Positions 60,817 through 64,000 of a stretch of 64,000 nucleotides of DNA are shown piece after piece; position 1 is the stretch's first letter, and each line of letters starts with the position of its first letter. The position numbers were made by a program, and so were the translations under genes. The stretch is taken from positions 12,073,550-12,137,549 of the forward strand of contig CM044955.1 in assembly GCA_024516035.1 (NCBI GenBank), read 5' to 3'. Origin of the DNA: Bactericera cockerelli (Eukaryota; Arthropoda; Insecta; Hemiptera; Triozidae). The notes under the pieces are model-generated. The model did no database searches. It had not been told where the DNA came from and saw only the letters and a list, made by a program, of their open reading frames with translations.

Positions 60817-61032
60817 TAAAAATAGCCATTTTTTTTTTAAAGGTAATTTTGCCCCGGAACTGCAGCTTTCGCATTACTTCAGGGCACTTTACGTTTACAT
60901 CCATGCCATTCCGGAAACGGAAAACTGGATTAGAAATTTCTGCTCCGGCCCGGATTCGAACCCGCAACCTCCGGGTCAGCAACCAATGCTCTTAACCACT
61001 GAGCCACGGAGGTCGGCTATAAAAATAGCCAT
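60817..61032 (-). mobile_element. tRNA-headed SINE, family B (copy 3, minus) with 13-bp target duplication
   Basis: SINE 60830-61019 flanked by TAAAAATAGCCAT (60817-60829, 61020-61032). Minus head GCCGACCTCCGTGGCTCAGT, GGTTAAGAGCATTGGTTGCT, GGTTGCGGGTTCGAATCCGG; body as at 32833-33017; ends with a T run... A run on plus reversed. Confidence 0.95.
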
Positions 61033-61253
61033 AACATAGAAAACTAAAATTTCAGACCTTGGTTTTTTCTCACTATGTAGGATTAGGAATGTGTGTATGT
61101 GCTGGATATAAAGTATGGAAAAAAGCCTCAACGGTATTGTCTATCACTCGGGACGGCCATTCTTGTATGTTAATACATTCGACCCTGGATTTAAGAGAAA
61201 CCTTCACGTAAGAGAACAATTTCTGGGTACTATTTACCTATCTACGAAGGCAA

Positions 61254-61436
61254 ATAATAATAATAATAATATCGCCTTATTTATACTGCCCGGTTAAGAC
61301 TATTAAAGTCCCGGTAAAAATCCCAAATGGGAAGATAACTTGTCATGTCCCGGCTGGGTTTAGAACCCACGACCTCTGGCATCTCTGGATTCACACAGTG
61401 CCGCCTTTACCACTGAGCTACCGGGATCCCGGGGCA
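61254..61436 (-). mobile_element. tRNA-headed SINE, family H (copy 5, minus), internally deleted
   Basis: ATAATAATAATATCGCCTTA, GCCCGGTTAAGACTATTAAA, then a jump to GTAAAAATCCCAAATGGGAA, GGCTGGGTTTAGAACCCACG, CACTGAGCTACCGGGA. Confidence 0.88.
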
Positions 61437-61661
61437 GAAATAAAATCTTTTTAACAAAAACTTGGATAAAAGAGAAAATTATTTCTGTCTTTTGAGTTCT
61501 TTTATATCCAGGTTTAATTGTATAAATAATATACCTACATAAAATTCTCGTGTTGCCTTTAAATTCAAGTCAAGTTTTACTCTTTTTGTGTGGAAATTAG
61601 GTAAGTGTTTTTTAAGCTGATCCTTTTCAAAGAAAATCAGATTATACCTATCTATGTATAA

Positions 61662-62045
61662 TACTGCTGTAAGTTTAAATTAAAATAAGTCACCATACAC
61701 AAATGCACGATGGATTTTCACTAACTCATCTAAGTAAGTATACTACTGTAAGTTTAAATTAAAATAAGTCACCATACACAAATACACGATGGATTTTCAC
61801 TAACTCATCTAAGTGAGTATAGTTTACGTAAAAAACAAGAAAGAAAAAATGAGCACTTTCTGGAATTACAAGAATACTTTTCACTTCAGAACTTTATTTG
61901 CGTTCTTCTTAGTTTCTAAGTAAGTATAGTTTACTCATCTAAGTAAGTATAGTTTACGTAAAAAAAAAGAAAAAATGAGCATTTTCTGGAATTACAAGAA
62001 TACTTTTCACTTCAGAACTTTATTTGCGTTCATCTTAGTTTAAAA
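61662..62045. repeat. Two nearby tandem duplications
   Basis: First: CTGTAAGTTTAAATTAAAAT, AAGTCACCATACACAAAT at 61668 and 61746 (78-bp step). Second: GTATAGTTTACGTAAAAAA, TTCTGGAATTACAAGAATAC at 61817-61920 and 61944-62045. Highly similar copies. Confidence 0.85.
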
Positions 62046-63294
62046 ACAAAATTAAAAGATCACGATACCGACGGCCGATCGTATGAGCGAATTTTCCGAG
62101 CAATCACAAGTCACAAGACCCGCGTGTAGCCTAGAGCCTGGCACTACTAATGACTGTCAGGAATTATGACGGGGATATGAGGAGCGTCTCGTAAGATCAA
62201 AAGGATCTCGACGAAAAGGATTAAGCGGGGCGGGAGAGGTATTTCATTCAATTATGTCTCGTTCGGTCCTGCTAGGCCAAGAAAAAGAGCAAATTACGAA
62301 GTACTTCATACTTAATTCTATAATATAAGATAATTTTTTTACTTATTCCAAAAATTGTTCAAGTATTTTGAGTACTTTGCCTTCTGGATTAGAAATGACA
62401 GAAATATAATAATATTATCTGTAAAAAAAAGTATGAAAAAATATAAGATAATAACTTTGGTTCTTTGTGGCATTTCAGATACTACAGATGTGGCATCCTC
62501 ATAACACATCAATTTTAGTCGGTTACGCAACAGCAAAAATAGGAGATTTCTTAAAGCATTATCAGCATCATCATCAAAGGGTGGCGTCATCGTGATCTTC
62601 TTCTATGGTCAATATTTACTGAGATGATATCAGAATAATTGAGGAGAAAAAAAATACTTCGTGTATCTTCCTTCGATCGAGAATTTTTATTCATTAAAAA
62701 ATAATGGCACAAATATTATAATTGACTAGACAAGTAGGTAATAATTATTGAAGAAAAAAAAAAAAAAAAATACTCTGCCAATTATGGGATACAATACTTC
62801 CCTCGTGAATGGTATTCAAAAATTTCAACTTTTATTATCGTTAGAATCTGTGATTTTTTACTGAATCACTAGTATTTACAAATGCTTTCAACCGGCTCTC
62901 TTCAAAACAAACTTCAACGCATATACATACAAAACTTTATCAAAATCGGGTGTACCGTTCACGAGATACAAGCGTATAAGTAAAAAGTTAATGGTCACCC
63001 AGAACCACTAGTGCGAAATTGACGAATTTAAAATAGGACCATATTAAATTAGGAATAATAAATATTATTCCATTTATATAATTTTTAAAACAATGGGACC
63101 ATCTACAAAACTTCTCCTATATTCGTACAGAATTTTGTCAAAATCCGTTCAGGAGTTTCCGAGATTTGCGCGTTAAAAGAAATGTATTTAACAGACAGAC
63201 AGACTGACACAAAACCAAAGTTGCTAAGAAGGTTATCAAACGTCCAGAAATATGAAGAAAAAAAATCGTAAGAAAAAAATATTTTCTTTTTACA
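62046..63294. other. No gene recognised
   Basis: 62050-62300 is GC-richer (CGGCCGATCGTATGAGCGAA, GATTAAGCGGGGCGGGAGAG) and could be an unannotated 5' exon or promoter, but no splice or coding signal confirms it. A K-repeat end (GGGTGGCGTCATCGTGA) is at 62578. The remainder is AT-rich with ACAGACAGAC near 63192. Confidence 0.45.
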
Positions 63295-63348
63295 AAAATG
63301 AACATTTACTTCCAATTTCTAATATTAGAAATTTCTCGGAAGTAAAAA
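63295..63348 (-). repeat. Recurrent palindromic motif P (copy 6, minus)
   Basis: AAAATGAACATTTACTTCCA, ATTTCTAATATTAGAAATTT, CTCGGAAGT; directly beside the Helentron-like copy 2. Confidence 0.75.
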
Positions 63349-63355
63349 AAAAAAA

Positions 63356-63993
63356 TCTGGTGTAAACATCACACGACTTTCCTTATCATATTAGGAATGG
63401 GAACAGGACCAAAAGCCACTGGTGACTCAAAAGTAACAGTGAGCTAAAAATCAAAGCCAAATTCGTAATCAGCACCTCAAAATCATTGGATTTGATATGT
63501 CACAATCCCCATCTAGGATGAATAATAAAAAAGTTAGTCTGAGCGGGTCCCCCCCAAAATACCGGTAAATTGGGGCCGAGGTCCAAAAAGTTCAAGATAT
63601 CAAAAAAATGATTAGAAGAGACCCCTATTATTTTTTTAATCTAAGAAAATGTTGTTCTGTAACTTTTTTTGTATCATTAACCAATTCATAGAAGCGGCGC
63701 TTGCGGCCAATATTTGCGGCCCTGCGGCCGCATTTTGCGGCCGATTTCAACCAAAAGTTTCGTGGTTCGTCTGGTGTATAAAATTGATTTGCATACCAAA
63801 TTTCAAGTCTCTAGCTCTTACCGTTCTTGAGATATCCTGTTCACAGACAGACAGACAGACAGACGCACGGACCAATGGCTGAAAACAACTTTTTTGGTAT
63901 CCTGAGGCTATGATTCGTCCAGAAATGTGAAAAACTGGGTAGGTCAAATTTTCGACGAATACAATACTTTCCTTATTATAGGATAAGGAAAGT
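63356..63993. mobile_element. Helentron/DINE-like element (copy 2)
   Basis: TCTGGTGTAAACATCACACG, GCGGGTCCCCCCCAAAATAC, GCGGCCGATTTCAACCAAAA, ACAGACAGACAG, then the 3' hairpin CTTTCCTTAT/ATAAGGAAAG. Retains about 40 bp (TTCGTGGTTCGTCTGGTGTA) that copy 1 (22599-23217) has lost; fewer CAGA units. Confidence 0.75.
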
Positions 63994-64000
63994 AAAAACA

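Overview
This window is AT-rich, intron-containing animal nuclear DNA, most likely from an arthropod and probably an insect. The evidence is a clear fuseless-family gene (a multi-pass membrane protein best known from Drosophila), GT-AG introns, an AATAAA poly(A) signal, and a very dense load of SINEs, MITEs, Tc1/mariner and hAT relics and minisatellites. The species cannot be named from the sequence. A run of exactly 100 N (28213-28312) is an assembly gap.

Layout. Positions 1-1183 are a broken LINE on the minus strand, cut by the window edge. Positions 2645-9514 (+) hold the last four coding exons of a coiled-coil protein, tentatively the C-terminus of an axonemal CFAP44/WDR52-like protein. 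Its introns are full of transposon debris, a large palindrome and a 140-bp tandem array that repeats the local 5' splice site. Positions 9.6-46 kb have no protein gene that I can support and are a transposon graveyard: tRNA-headed and 5S-rRNA-headed SINEs, MITEs with readable target duplications, a hAT-type element, a Tc1 element frozen as a 650-bp-arm palindrome, an internally deleted mariner, a foldback element carrying a 45-bp minisatellite, and long purine/pyrimidine tracts. Positions 47208-59428 (-) carry the complete coding region of the fuseless-like gene (five exons, 421 codons). Its stop codon abuts a 1.06-kb array of 28-bp repeats. Positions 59.5-64 kb are again SINEs and repeats, ending in a second copy of a Helentron-like element first seen at 22.6 kb.

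The two genes are far apart and on opposite strands, and nothing suggests they work together. The most distinctive content is modular. (1) A 5S-rRNA-headed SINE family and a tRNA-headed SINE family share the same central domain. (2) One stem-loop module recurs at about 13 places in several repeat families. (3) A 30-bp near-palindrome (core TTCTAATATTAGAA) recurs six times. (4) Several nested insertions, with target duplications, give a relative order of events.
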